Assembly: GCA_934524985.1 (NCBI GenBank)
Contig: CAKSYT010000003.1
Span: forward strand, 178,854 to 242,853
Origin: an uncultured Faecalibacterium sp.
GTDB lineage: Bacteria > Bacillota > Clostridia > Oscillospirales > Ruminococcaceae
DNA length: 64,000 nt
Reading direction: 5' to 3'
In this document: positions 18,678-26,696 of the stretch, piece after piece
Position numbering within the stretch: position 1 is the stretch's first letter
Layout of the letters: each line of letters opens with the position of its first letter
Made by a program: the position numbers and the translations under genes
Notes under the pieces: generated by a model
What the model was told of the DNA's origin: nothing
Databases searched by the model: none
The model's input: the letters and a program-made list of their open reading frames with translations, nothing else

Positions 18678-19733
18678 GTGGAGGAAAATTTTAACCCGGT
18701 CGCCCAGACCCGTGCAAACTACTATACTCCCGGCAGCCCGGTGCAGTTCGTCTGCGTGGAGCTGCTCAAGGGGGACGTCAGCGGCGAGCACGCTGTCTGC
18801 CTGACCTTCAAGAATATTTCCCGCGTGACCCTGACCGCACTGGAGATCCACTTCAAGTGCAAGGGCGTGGACGGTGTGATCCTGTGTGAGGATAAGTTCG
18901 AGTACCGGGATCTTCAGGTAAAGCCCGGCGAGTTGTTCGGGCAGGACGATGCCGTGTTCATCACGGCAAAGGCCATCACCAGCGTGGATGTTTCGCTGTG
19001 CAATGTGTACAACGGCAAGCGCGTGGTGCATCTGGACGGCATCAAGCGTGTGCGTCTGCCCGCACCCCGCCGTTTGGCCCCGGAGCTGCAAAAGGCGCTG
19101 GAAGCCCGCATGAACCGCACCGGGCTCAAGTATCAGCCGCAGGTGTTCGAGAACGGCTGGTACTGTGCCTGCGGTGCCTTCCACCCCACCGAGGAGGACA
19201 CCGTGTACTGCTCGGAATGCGGCTGTGACCGCATTCTGCTGCAAAACGCGCTGAATACCCTGCTGCAGCCCGCCGCCCCGGCAGACGAGATGGAAATGCC
19301 CCTCAACGCCCCGGCGGCTCCCGCAGCACCTGCTGCGGTGGAGGAGCCTACCCGCATCGTGGGTGCAGCCCCTGCCGCCCCGGCAGCGCCCGTAGAGGAG
19401 CCCACCCGGGTCATGGGCGCAACGGCTTACCAGCCGAAGGCTGCTCCCGTCCAGCCCATCTCGGAGCCTACCCGGGTGCTGGATGCCTCTGCCCGCACAC
19501 CGTATTCCGGCGCTGCTGCGGCAGACGAGGGCACCCGTGTGATGCCCGCAGCCGCCCGCCGTCCGGCCCCTGCTCCGGTGCGTCAGCCCGAGCCCGTGGA
19601 GGAGGACGAAGAGTACGAGGACAGCCGGGACAGCGTGGCAGAAGCACTGATCCGCTGGGTGCCGCCCATTACGGCCATCCTGTGCGCAGCCATTGCGCTG
19701 TGCGGCTTTGTGTACTACCAGTTCGTGCTGTAA
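18678..19733 (+). CDS. uncharacterised tail-anchored zinc-ribbon protein with EPTR repeats
   Basis: The 351-residue protein is not assigned to a known family. Residues 1-130 form a soluble beta-rich domain. A zinc-ribbon-like centre follows (C163, C165, C178, C181, C183). Next is an Ala/Pro linker with four copies of an [E/D]-x-T-R-[V/I] motif (threonines at about 225, 243, 265 and 286). An acidic stretch and one C-terminal membrane segment (about 330-350) close it. Such Thr-rich repeats could be phosphorylated and read by FHA domains, which is inference. The start is GTG with AAAGGAGCG upstream, 27 bp after ftsH, so it is probably in the same transcript. Confidence 0.75.
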   Translation: MEENFNPVAQTRANYYTPGSPVQFVCVELLKGDVSGEHAVCLTFKNISRVTLTALEIHFKCKGVDGVILCEDKFEYRDLQVKPGELFGQDDAVFITAKAITSVDVSLCNVYNGKRVVHLDGIKRVRLPAPRRLAPELQKALEARMNRTGLKYQPQVFENGWYCACGAFHPTEEDTVYCSECGCDRILLQNALNTLLQPAAPADEMEMPLNAPAAPAAPAAVEEPTRIVGAAPAAPAAPVEEPTRVMGATAYQPKAAPVQPISEPTRVLDASARTPYSGAAAADEGTRVMPAAARRPAPAPVRQPEPVEEDEEYEDSRDSVAEALIRWVPPITAILCAAIALCGFVYYQFVL

Positions 19734-19747
19734 AATAAGTTCATCCC

Positions 19748-19780
19748 GGCGGAGGGGGCAGCGTGCCTTCTCCGCCTTTT
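19748..19780 (+). terminator. intrinsic terminator after the EPTR-repeat gene
   Basis: Stem GGCGGAG/CTCCGCC (19748-19754 and 19770-19776) is followed by TTTT. It ends the rplI-to-18678 gene group. Confidence 0.75.
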
Positions 19781-19807
19781 GTGTGCATTACACAGAAAGG
19801 AAATACC

Positions 19808-20605
19808 ATGCCGGAACAAGCCTTACAGGTGGCTTTTGAGATCAAGACCGCCTGCGATGAGATCAGCCGCCGCCTGCTGCGCTGGCACTGGGAGCGCAAG
19901 CCCGGGGCGCACAGTCTGGATGCGCTGCTGGAGCATATTGCCGCCCGCAAGCAGGAAAGCCCGGACTACTACGACCGTATGCCGGATCTTACCGGCAAGA
20001 CCAGCTGGCAGCAGCTGGACACCACCCTGTGTATGCGGGTGCTGCTGGACCCGGAGACCGATGCCGCCCGCCCGCTGGACCTGCTGGGCAACACGGCACA
20101 CCCCTCTGCCGCCCGTCATGCCTGCAACGCCATCCGTACCGCCCGCAACGAGGCTGCCCACGCGGCGGTTGCAGCGGACGGTGCACAGGCGGCGCTGCTG
20201 TTCAACGAAGCCATCGAGGCGCTGGAAGAGGGCTACGCCGGTACTGCCTTTAAAGAAAACGAGCTGGCGCAGTATTACCGCGAAGCCGAGGATTATCTGA
20301 GCCGGTGCAGCGAGGGCAAACCCCTTAAAGTGCGCCAGAGCAGCCCGCAGAACACACAGCAGGGGAAAGCCGCCGCCCGCAGCAAGCCCCGCAGTGCACA
20401 GCCGCCCCGCAGCACCAAAAGCACTGCCGGGCGGCAGAATACCCCGGCCCGCAGCCGCAGCACCGGTACAAAACAGAGCCGCAGCACGGCGTCCCGCGGC
20501 AAAAAGCAGCAGACCGGCGGCGAGAGCAGGGCAGCACTGGTCATTATTCTGGCGGCGCTGGTGCTGGGGCTTATCGTGCGCGCCATCAGTATGGGACTTG
20601 TGTAA
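19808..20605 (+). CDS. uncharacterised helical protein with basic linker and C-terminal membrane anchor
   Basis: This 265-residue protein has no recognised family. Residues 1-170 look mainly helical and soluble (for example ARHACNAIRTARNEAAHAAV), residues about 180-240 are a low-complexity linker rich in Arg, Lys, Ser, Thr and Gln, and residues about 243-262 form one membrane segment. The layout, a soluble head, a disordered linker and a tail anchor, matches that of the preceding gene, so they may work together. ATG 19808 has GAAAGGAAA upstream; an earlier in-frame ATG at 19763 lies inside the terminator and is unlikely. Confidence 0.7.
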   Translation: MPEQALQVAFEIKTACDEISRRLLRWHWERKPGAHSLDALLEHIAARKQESPDYYDRMPDLTGKTSWQQLDTTLCMRVLLDPETDAARPLDLLGNTAHPSAARHACNAIRTARNEAAHAAVAADGAQAALLFNEAIEALEEGYAGTAFKENELAQYYREAEDYLSRCSEGKPLKVRQSSPQNTQQGKAAARSKPRSAQPPRSTKSTAGRQNTPARSRSTGTKQSRSTASRGKKQQTGGESRAALVIILAALVLGLIVRAISMGLV

Positions 20606-20718
20606 GCACAACGTTTTTTGCAAATCTGGTGCTAAATCGGAAAGCATAGACAGCTGTGTTGTGCAAAACAACCAAAAAAGCAGCGGATAGCCCCGCAGAA
20701 AAACGGTCATTGCACCTC

Positions 20719-20766
20719 TTGCGGGAAATATGGAACGGATTTATAATAAACATGAAAACGTTTACA
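20719..20766 (+). promoter_or_regulatory. promoter and probable auto-operator of the LacI-type regulator
   Basis: TTGCGG (20719-20724) and a perfect TATAAT (20742-20747) are 17 bp apart. The palindrome AAACGTTT (20756-20763), within TGAAAACGTTTACA, lies at the likely transcription start and fits the LacI/GalR operator pattern, so the regulator probably represses itself. Confidence 0.65.
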
Positions 20767-20800
20767 CATTACCACCGGAGAGGGAACGGAGATAAACCCC

Positions 20801-21793
20801 ATGACCATCAGTGATATTGCAAAGATGGCAGGCGTTTCCAGTGCTGCGGTCAGCCGCTATTTGAATGGCGGCCCTCTCAGCGAGCAGAAGCGTGCCGTGA
20901 TACAAGCCGTAGTGGAAAAGACCGGTTACAGCCCGGACACTGCCGCCCAGACCCTGCGCACCGGCAAGGTGCGTCAGGTGGGGGTCATCGTGCCCAGCAT
21001 CAGCTCCCAGTCGGTGGGGCAGATCATCAGCGGCATTGCATCTGAGCTGGGCGCAAGCCGCTACCTGATGCTACTGGCTGACACCGAGCTGGACGAGCAG
21101 ATGGAGCTGGAATATCTTACAGCGTTGCAGCGCAACCATGTGGCGGGTATCATTCTGCTGGGCTATGATTCCAGCCCGCAGCTGTGCAAGGCGCTGAAAG
21201 ACTGCCGCGTGCCTGTGGTGGTAACAGGGCAGCGCTTTGCAGACTTGCCCTGCGTTTATAACGATGACCGCGCTGCCGCCCGCGACCTGACCCGGAAGAT
21301 GCTGGAGCATGGCCGCAGAAATATCGTGTACATCGGCGGCAGCGAGCAGGACGCCGCCACCGGCATTGCCCGCCGTCAGGGTGTGCAGGATGCGCTGCGG
21401 GAGGTGGGACTAAACGCGGACGGTCTGCCCCGCGCCTGCTGCGCCGCCTTTTCCATGGAAGAGGGACACCGCTGCATGGAGGAGCTGCTGGCGCGCTGCC
21501 CGCAGCTGGACGGTGTGGTCTGCGTGACCGATACCGTGGCCTTTGGCGCGTTGCAGGTGCTGCGCACTGCCGGGCGCAAAGTAGGGCAGGACGTAGGCCT
21601 TGCAGGCATCGGAGACAACTGGGCAGGCAAGGTGGTGGAACCCGGCCTGACCACCATCCGCTTCTACCAAAAGCAGGTAGGGCAGGAGGCTGCCCGGATG
21701 CTGCTGCAAAGCTTGGAGCATACCGAGCCGGACGCTGAACCGGTGCGTCAGACTACGCTGGGCTATACGCTGGTAGAGCGCGGCTCACTGTAA
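20801..21793 (+). CDS. LacI/GalR-family transcriptional regulator
   Basis: This 330-residue repressor has an N-terminal LacI helix-turn-helix (TISDIAKMAGVSSAAVSRYLN at residues 2-22) and a hinge helix. A periplasmic-binding-like sensor domain follows (VGVIVPSISSQ, FAD-x-P-C-V-x-N-D-D, DVGLAGIGDNWAG). The sensor should bind a sugar or a sugar phosphate; the ligand cannot be named. The adjacent HAD phosphatase begins 14 bp after its stop and is probably cotranscribed. No transporter is adjacent, so regulated targets are probably elsewhere. Confidence 0.92.
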   Translation: MTISDIAKMAGVSSAAVSRYLNGGPLSEQKRAVIQAVVEKTGYSPDTAAQTLRTGKVRQVGVIVPSISSQSVGQIISGIASELGASRYLMLLADTELDEQMELEYLTALQRNHVAGIILLGYDSSPQLCKALKDCRVPVVVTGQRFADLPCVYNDDRAAARDLTRKMLEHGRRNIVYIGGSEQDAATGIARRQGVQDALREVGLNADGLPRACCAAFSMEEGHRCMEELLARCPQLDGVVCVTDTVAFGALQVLRTAGRKVGQDVGLAGIGDNWAGKVVEPGLTTIRFYQKQVGQEAARMLLQSLEHTEPDAEPVRQTTLGYTLVERGSL

Positions 21794-21807
21794 AAAAAGA
21801 GGAACGA

Positions 21808-22650
21808 ATGAAACAAAAACTGATCTTTTTAGATATTGACGGCACGCTGCTGCCCCCGGGCGAGATGCTAATCCCACAAAGCACGGTCAAGGCGCTGCGC
21901 AAGGCGCACGCCAACGGCCACAAGCTGTTTTTGTGCACCGGGCGCAATCTGCGCATGACCCAGCCGCTGCTGGACTACGGCTTTGACGGCGCGGTTTGCA
22001 GTGCCGGCGGTTATGTGTTCTGCGGGGACAAGGTGCTGGTGGATCTGCCCATGGAGCCGGACCTTGCAAAGGGAGTGTGCAGCGCCATGGAGCGCCACGG
22101 CGTAGAGTGCACGCTGGAAGCGCGGGATGCCACCTACGGCAGCCTGAAGATGATCGAGCGCTGGAGCTTCACCCACCGGGATGCAGGCCCCCTGAACAGC
22201 GAAGCCGCCCGCTGGCGCAAGGCCATGGAGGACGGCATGACCATCAGTCCGCTGGCTGATTACAAGGGCGAGCCGCTGTATAAGATCGTGTATATCGCAG
22301 AGCACAGCGAGGACTTGGACGAAGCAAAGCGCCTGTACGAGGACAGATTCGTGTTCTGCGAGAGCAAGCTGGACGGTCTGGACGGCGGCTATGTGAACGG
22401 TGAGCTCATCAACCGCAGATTTGACAAAGGGCGCGGCATCAAGGCCGTCTGCGACTATTTGGGCGTGCCCCTGCAGGACAGCATCGGCTTTGGCGACAGC
22501 GACAACGACCTGCAAATGACCGATGTGGTCGGTATCAGCGTCTGTATGGCCAACGGCTCTGCAAGCCTGAAGCAGCGCTGTGACCGGATTGCCCCCTCGG
22601 TGTATGAGGACGGCATTGCCAAGGAGTTTGCAGCCTTGGGGCTGATTTGA
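21808..22650 (+). CDS. Cof-type HAD-superfamily phosphatase
   Basis: This 280-residue protein carries HAD motif I FLDIDGTLL (residues 7-15) with the nucleophile Asp, motif II in LCTGRN, and the late metal-binding motif GFGDSDNDLQM. The middle cap domain (about residues 85-195) is of the Cof (IIB) type. These enzymes dephosphorylate sugar phosphates or cofactors such as pyridoxal phosphate or FMN; the substrate here is unknown. The pairing with a LacI-type regulator suggests a sugar phosphate. Confidence 0.88.
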   Translation: MKQKLIFLDIDGTLLPPGEMLIPQSTVKALRKAHANGHKLFLCTGRNLRMTQPLLDYGFDGAVCSAGGYVFCGDKVLVDLPMEPDLAKGVCSAMERHGVECTLEARDATYGSLKMIERWSFTHRDAGPLNSEAARWRKAMEDGMTISPLADYKGEPLYKIVYIAEHSEDLDEAKRLYEDRFVFCESKLDGLDGGYVNGELINRRFDKGRGIKAVCDYLGVPLQDSIGFGDSDNDLQMTDVVGISVCMANGSASLKQRCDRIAPSVYEDGIAKEFAALGLI

Positions 22651-22732
22651 GATCTCTTTTTGTGAAAACAGGGCAGGGAAACGTCCGCAGATGTTCCCCT
22701 GCCCTAAAATTTTAAATAAATCTTCCGCTGAA

Positions 22733-22759
22733 AATATCCAGAGCGAAGCGGAGGATATT
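22733..22759 (+). repeat. dispersed covarying hairpin, copy B
   Basis: Stem AATATCC/GGATATT (22733-22739 and 22753-22759) encloses AGAGCGAAGCGGA. It differs from copy A by one loop base, while the changed stem pair is matched on both sides. Confidence 0.65.
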
Positions 22760-22778
22760 CAAAATCGTCTCACAGCAA

Positions 22779-22819
22779 AAAAGGAGCACCGCACAGTATT
22801 TTTGTGCGGTGCTCCTTTT
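22779..22819. terminator. bidirectional terminator between the HAD gene and luxS
   Basis: A 17-bp stem (22779-22795 with 22803-22819) has a 7-nt loop, A-rich sequence at its left and TTTT at its right. It serves both convergent units. Confidence 0.92.
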
Positions 22820-22829
22820 GGTTCATAGA

Positions 22830-23282
22830 TCAGTAGTGCAGATCCTCTGCGGTCAATGCTTCCAGCACGGGCAGCATGGCAGCGGCCTCGGCCTTGGCGG
22901 CGGGCAGATCCATATCGCGGTAGTTGCCGCACTCCACCTCGCTGGCACCGGGCACAGCGCCCTCAAAGCCAGCCATAAAGCGGTAGGCATCCACCGTCAG
23001 CTGCAATGCCTGCGCAGGGGTCAGCCCCCGGGTAAGCAGGTAAAAGCCGGTGCGGCAGCCCATGGGGCCAACATAGATCACCCCGTCCTTCACGGCACTG
23101 TTGCGCGCATAGGTGGCAAACAGGTGCTCCAGCGTGTGGGCGGCGGCGGTGGTCAGGTAATCGCCCTGATTGGGCTTTTTCATGCGGATGTCCCAGGTGA
23201 GCACATCTCCGTCCTGACGGCTCAGGTACATTCCGCGCTCCAGCCGGGTGTGATCCACGCAAAAGCTTGCGATACGTTCCAT
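22830..23282 (-). CDS. luxS: S-ribosylhomocysteine lyase LuxS
   Basis: This 150-residue metalloenzyme cleaves S-ribosylhomocysteine to homocysteine and the autoinducer-2 precursor DPD. Metal ligands are H49 and H53 in HTLEH and C118 in ECGN, with E52 and C76 (GPMGCRTG) as the catalytic residues. It begins 22 bp after the pyruvate kinase stop and has its own AAGGAG, but no separate promoter is visible. It is thus probably cotranscribed with pyk, an uncommon pairing. Confidence 0.97.
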   Translation of the reverse strand: MERIASFCVDHTRLERGMYLSRQDGDVLTWDIRMKKPNQGDYLTTAAAHTLEHLFATYARNSAVKDGVIYVGPMGCRTGFYLLTRGLTPAQALQLTVDAYRFMAGFEGAVPGASEVECGNYRDMDLPAAKAEAAAMLPVLEALTAEDLHY

Positions 23283-23304
23283 ACTACGGTTCTCCTTTTA
23301 TGTC

Positions 23305-25056
23305 TTAGCCCTGCAGGCGCTGCACACTGCCGTGTGCGCAGTCCACAGCCACCATCAGACCATCGCGGATGTGGCTGGTAGCACCGGCGGCACCCACAAC
23401 GGTGGGCTTCAGCAGTGCCTTGCCGGCAATGGCAGCGTGGCTGTTCAGGCCGGGCTCCTCTACCACCAGAGCGGCGGCATCGCGCACATAGCTCAGCATC
23501 TCGTTGCTGGTGGAAGGCACCACCAGCACCATGCCGGGCTTGAACTTAGCGCGCACCTCGTCCATGGTACGGCAGACGCAGGCCTTGCCGCTGGCAACAT
23601 CGTTGTTCTCGGGGCCGACACCTACGCCGGTAGCCAGACAGTTGCCCACCATGTGGATCTTGATCATGTTGGTGGTGCCGGAAACGCCCACGGGCACGCC
23701 TGCGGTCACAACAGCCAGCTCGCCGTTGTGCAGGTAGCCGTTCTCCTTAGCCAGAGCAGTGGACATCTCGATCAGCTCATCGGTGCTGTGTGCCAGAGAC
23801 ATCATCAGCGGGGTGATGCCCCAGCTCAGGGACAGCTGACGCTGCACCTGCTCGCGCATGACGCAGGCAATGATGGGCTGCTGCGGGCGGTACTTGCTCA
23901 GCAGGCGGGCAGTGGTGCCGGACTCGGACACGGTCACGATGGCGGCGGCGTTCACGTCCCGTGCGGTCAGGCAGGCAGCATGCGCGGTAGCATCGGATAC
24001 GCTGATCTTGCCGGGGTTGGAATCCATCGTGCGGCCGCGCAGATGGAAGCCCTCCTGCTCGGTGCGCTCGGCAATGGCGGACATGGTCTTGAGTGCCTCC
24101 ACAGGGTAGGCACCGGCAGCGGTCTCACCGGACAGCATAATAGCAGAGGTACCGTCATAGATGGCGTTTGCCACGTCCGAGATCTCGGCGCGGGTGGGGC
24201 GGGGGTTCACCATCATGCTGTCCAGCATCTGGGTAGCGGTGACGATGGGCTTGCCGAAGGAGAAGGAGCGCTCGATGATGGTCTTCTGGATGCCGGGCAG
24301 CTCGGTGAAGTCGATCTCCACGCCCAGATCGCCACGGGCGACCATCACGGCATCGGCAGCAGCCAGAATGCTGTCGATGTTGTTCACGCCCTCGCGGTTC
24401 TCGATCTTTGCAATGATGCGGATGTTGGAATCGTACTGGTTCAGCAGGTTGCGGATATCGTACACGTCCTGTGCGGTGCGCACAAAGGAAGCGGCGATGA
24501 AATCGTAGCCCTGCTGGATGCCGAAGATGATATCATCCTTATCGCGCTGGCTCATATACGGCATGGACAGGTGCACGCCGGGCACGTTGACGCCCTTCTT
24601 GTTCTTGATCTTGCCGTTGTTCAGCACGGTGCAGACGATGTCGGTATCGTTCACGGTCTGGATCTGCAGCTTGATCAGGCCGTCGTCCAGCATGATGGTG
24701 CCGCCCGGCTCCACGTCCATGGGCAGGTCCTTGTAGGTGATGGAGCAGATCTCGTTGGTGCCCTCCACATCGCGGGTGGTCAGGGTAAAGGTCTGGCCTG
24801 CAACCAGATTCTCAACGCCGTTCTTGAAGTCCTTCAGGCGGATCTCGGGGCCCTTGGTGTCCAGCAGTGCGGCCACGGGCTTGCCCAGCTCCTCGCGCAG
24901 AGCCTTCAGCTTTTCAAAGCGGCCCAGATGCTCCTCGTGGGAACCGTGGGAAAAATTAAAGCGGGCCACGTTCATGCCGTTGGCGATCAGATCGCGCAGC
25001 ACGCCTTCCTTATCGGTGGAAGGGCCAAGGGTGCAAATAATTTTCGTCTTTCTCAT
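23305..25056 (-). CDS. pyk: pyruvate kinase with C-terminal PEP-utiliser-like domain
   Basis: This 583-residue enzyme makes pyruvate and ATP from phosphoenolpyruvate. The N terminus MRKTKIICTLGPST, the catalytic MVARGDLGVE and the GKPIVTATQMLDSM segment are all present. The last 110 residues add a domain resembling the phosphohistidine domain of PEP-utilising enzymes and keep its His in LNSHAAIAGKAL, as in several Bacillales and Clostridia. ATG 25056 is used because GGAGG lies 9 bp upstream; the 14 residues upstream are not conserved. Confidence 0.97.
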   Translation of the reverse strand: MRKTKIICTLGPSTDKEGVLRDLIANGMNVARFNFSHGSHEEHLGRFEKLKALREELGKPVAALLDTKGPEIRLKDFKNGVENLVAGQTFTLTTRDVEGTNEICSITYKDLPMDVEPGGTIMLDDGLIKLQIQTVNDTDIVCTVLNNGKIKNKKGVNVPGVHLSMPYMSQRDKDDIIFGIQQGYDFIAASFVRTAQDVYDIRNLLNQYDSNIRIIAKIENREGVNNIDSILAAADAVMVARGDLGVEIDFTELPGIQKTIIERSFSFGKPIVTATQMLDSMMVNPRPTRAEISDVANAIYDGTSAIMLSGETAAGAYPVEALKTMSAIAERTEQEGFHLRGRTMDSNPGKISVSDATAHAACLTARDVNAAAIVTVSESGTTARLLSKYRPQQPIIACVMREQVQRQLSLSWGITPLMMSLAHSTDELIEMSTALAKENGYLHNGELAVVTAGVPVGVSGTTNMIKIHMVGNCLATGVGVGPENNDVASGKACVCRTMDEVRAKFKPGMVLVVPSTSNEMLSYVRDAAALVVEEPGLNSHAAIAGKALLKPTVVGAAGATSHIRDGLMVAVDCAHGSVQRLQG

Positions 25057-25168
25057 GCAATATACCTCCGTCAACTCTCTCTTACTTATATCCGGCACAG
25101 CATCCCTGCAGGCTGCTGTGTATGACCAAGGGGAACAAAAAAGCTCCCGGTACAGCGGGTCGGTTTAT

Positions 25169-25200
25169 GTGGTAAAGCAGAAAACACAAAACTTTACCAC
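25169..25200 (-). repeat. inverted repeat in the pyk leader
   Basis: GTGGTAAAG (25169-25177) and CTTTACCAC (25192-25200) form a 9-bp stem directly after the pyk promoter, covering about the first 30 nt of the transcript. It could be an operator or a protective 5' hairpin. The rest of the 25057-25168 leader holds no clear motif. Confidence 0.55.
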
Positions 25201-25205
25201 CTATT

Positions 25206-25234
25206 ATTATAATCCTTCCGGTGCAAGAGAGCAA
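25206..25234 (-). promoter_or_regulatory. promoter of pyk-luxS
   Basis: On the minus strand, TTGCTC (25229-25234) and a perfect TATAAT (25206-25211) have a 17-bp spacer. The leader is about 140 nt. Between this site and 25394 nothing else was recognised. Confidence 0.7.
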
Positions 25235-25394
25235 GAGGAATTTTTGCTTGAATACAAGTTTTTGCATCTGTTTGTGTTTGCGGGAAAGATTGTAGAAAAC
25301 TTAACGATGTGGCGCGGCTTTCTGCTGGCTGCCCGACAGGGGAAAACTGCTGCAAAACGTAAAAACTGATAAGACCGCGCAAGGCCGCTTCCTC

Positions 25395-25423
25395 TTGCAT
25401 CCGAGGGGCTTTTTGCTTATAAT
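25395..25423 (+). promoter_or_regulatory. sigma-A promoter of deoB-pdp
   Basis: TTGCAT (25395-25400) and perfect TATAAT (25418-25423) are 17 bp apart. Confidence 0.8.
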
Positions 25424-25445
25424 AAGGGTAATAAAGTAGTACTGT

Positions 25446-25463
25446 TCCGGGACGCGTCCCGGA
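25446..25463 (+). promoter_or_regulatory. 18-nt palindrome in the deoB leader
   Basis: TCCGGGACG followed by CGTCCCGGA is a perfect palindrome at about +16 to +33 of the transcript, just upstream of the ribosome-binding site. It could be an operator for a nucleoside-responsive repressor or a leader structure; nothing in the window identifies a binding protein. Confidence 0.45.
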
Positions 25464-25480
25464 GAAATGGAGTGACCACT

Positions 25481-26659
25481 ATGGAAAAACGCGTTTTTCT
25501 GATCGTGCTGGACAGCTTTGGCATCGGCGCAGAGCCGGATGCCGCTGCCTTCGGCGATGCAGGCACCAACACCTTGGGTGCTATTGCGAACCACCCCAAT
25601 TTCAACTGTCCCAATCTGCGCAAGCTGGGCTTGTTCAACATTGACGGCGTGACCGCAGGGGAGAGGACGGATGCCCCGGCGGCTGCCTTTGCCCGCCTGC
25701 AGGAGCAGAGCATGGGCAAGGATACCACCATCGGCCACTGGGAGATCGCCGGTGTGGTCAGCCCGGAACCGCTGCCCACCTTCCCCGAGGGCTTCCCGGA
25801 GGAGCTGATCCGGGAGTATGAGCAAAAGACCGGCCACAAGGTACTGTGCAACAAGCCCTATTCCGGCACGCAGGTGCTGAAGGACTACGGTGAGCAGGCT
25901 ATGCGGGAAAACGCCCTCATCGTCTACACCAGCGCCGACAGCGTTTTTCAGGTGGCCGCCAACGAAGAACTTGTGCCGGTGCAGGAGCTGTACCGTTACT
26001 GCGAGATCGCCCGGGAAATGCTCAAGGGCAAGTACGGCGTGGGCCGCGTGATCGCCCGCCCCTTCCTTGGCAACAGCGCCGACACCTTCTACCGCACCAC
26101 CAACCGCCACGACCTGAGCCTGAAGCCGCCCCGCGCCACCATGCTGGATCTGCTGAAGGATGCCGGTAAGGATGTGATCGCTGTGGGCAAGATCTACGAT
26201 ATTTTTGACGGCGAGGGCGTGACCGAAAAGATCAAGACCACCGGCAACACCAACGGTATCGCCTTTACCAAGGCCTTGCAGACCCGGGATTTTGAAGGCC
26301 TTGCCTTCGTGAATCTGGTGGACTTTGATATGCTCTACGGCCACCGCCGCGATGTGGCAGGCTACGCTGCCGCCGCCACCGAGTTCGACCGTTTTCTGGC
26401 CGACTTCCTGCCGGGCATGCGGGAAGGCGACCTGCTCATGATCACCGCCGACCACGGCTGCGACCCCTCCTACACCAAGACCACCGACCATACCCGCGAG
26501 TATGTGCCGTATCTGGTCTGCGGCAAGGGCGTAAAGGCGGGTACGGATCTGGGCACGAAACTGTGCTTCGGCACCATCGCCCAGACCATCTGCGAGTATC
26601 TGGAAGTGGACGCTTCCACGCTGGATGGCAAGAGCGTATGGCAGAAGATCCGGGCATAA
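25481..26659 (+). CDS. deoB: phosphopentomutase
   Basis: This 392-residue metalloenzyme interconverts (deoxy)ribose 1-phosphate and 5-phosphate in nucleoside breakdown. The alkaline-phosphatase-superfamily metal site appears as FLIVLDSFGIGAEPDA at the N terminus and ITADHGCDPSY near the C terminus; the phosphorylated Thr lies in GKDTTIGHWE. ATG 25481 has GGAG 8 bp upstream; a GTG 9 bp earlier overlaps that site. The next gene, 37 bp away, encodes a nucleoside phosphorylase that makes its substrate. Confidence 0.96.
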   Translation: MEKRVFLIVLDSFGIGAEPDAAAFGDAGTNTLGAIANHPNFNCPNLRKLGLFNIDGVTAGERTDAPAAAFARLQEQSMGKDTTIGHWEIAGVVSPEPLPTFPEGFPEELIREYEQKTGHKVLCNKPYSGTQVLKDYGEQAMRENALIVYTSADSVFQVAANEELVPVQELYRYCEIAREMLKGKYGVGRVIARPFLGNSADTFYRTTNRHDLSLKPPRATMLDLLKDAGKDVIAVGKIYDIFDGEGVTEKIKTTGNTNGIAFTKALQTRDFEGLAFVNLVDFDMLYGHRRDVAGYAAAATEFDRFLADFLPGMREGDLLMITADHGCDPSYTKTTDHTREYVPYLVCGKGVKAGTDLGTKLCFGTIAQTICEYLEVDASTLDGKSVWQKIRA

Positions 26660-26696
26660 AACGCCCCAAAAGTTATAAGAACAGGAGCGTGAAACG

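Noticed and set aside
23332..25125. Plus-strand open frame of 597 codons across pyk
   Set aside because: Antisense shadow of pyruvate kinase; the composition (many His and Gly) is typical of a mirror frame.
25057..25168. Possible T-box or riboswitch before pyk
   Set aside because: No T-box core (AGGGTGG-type) or other riboswitch motif was found; only a simple hairpin near the start of the transcript.
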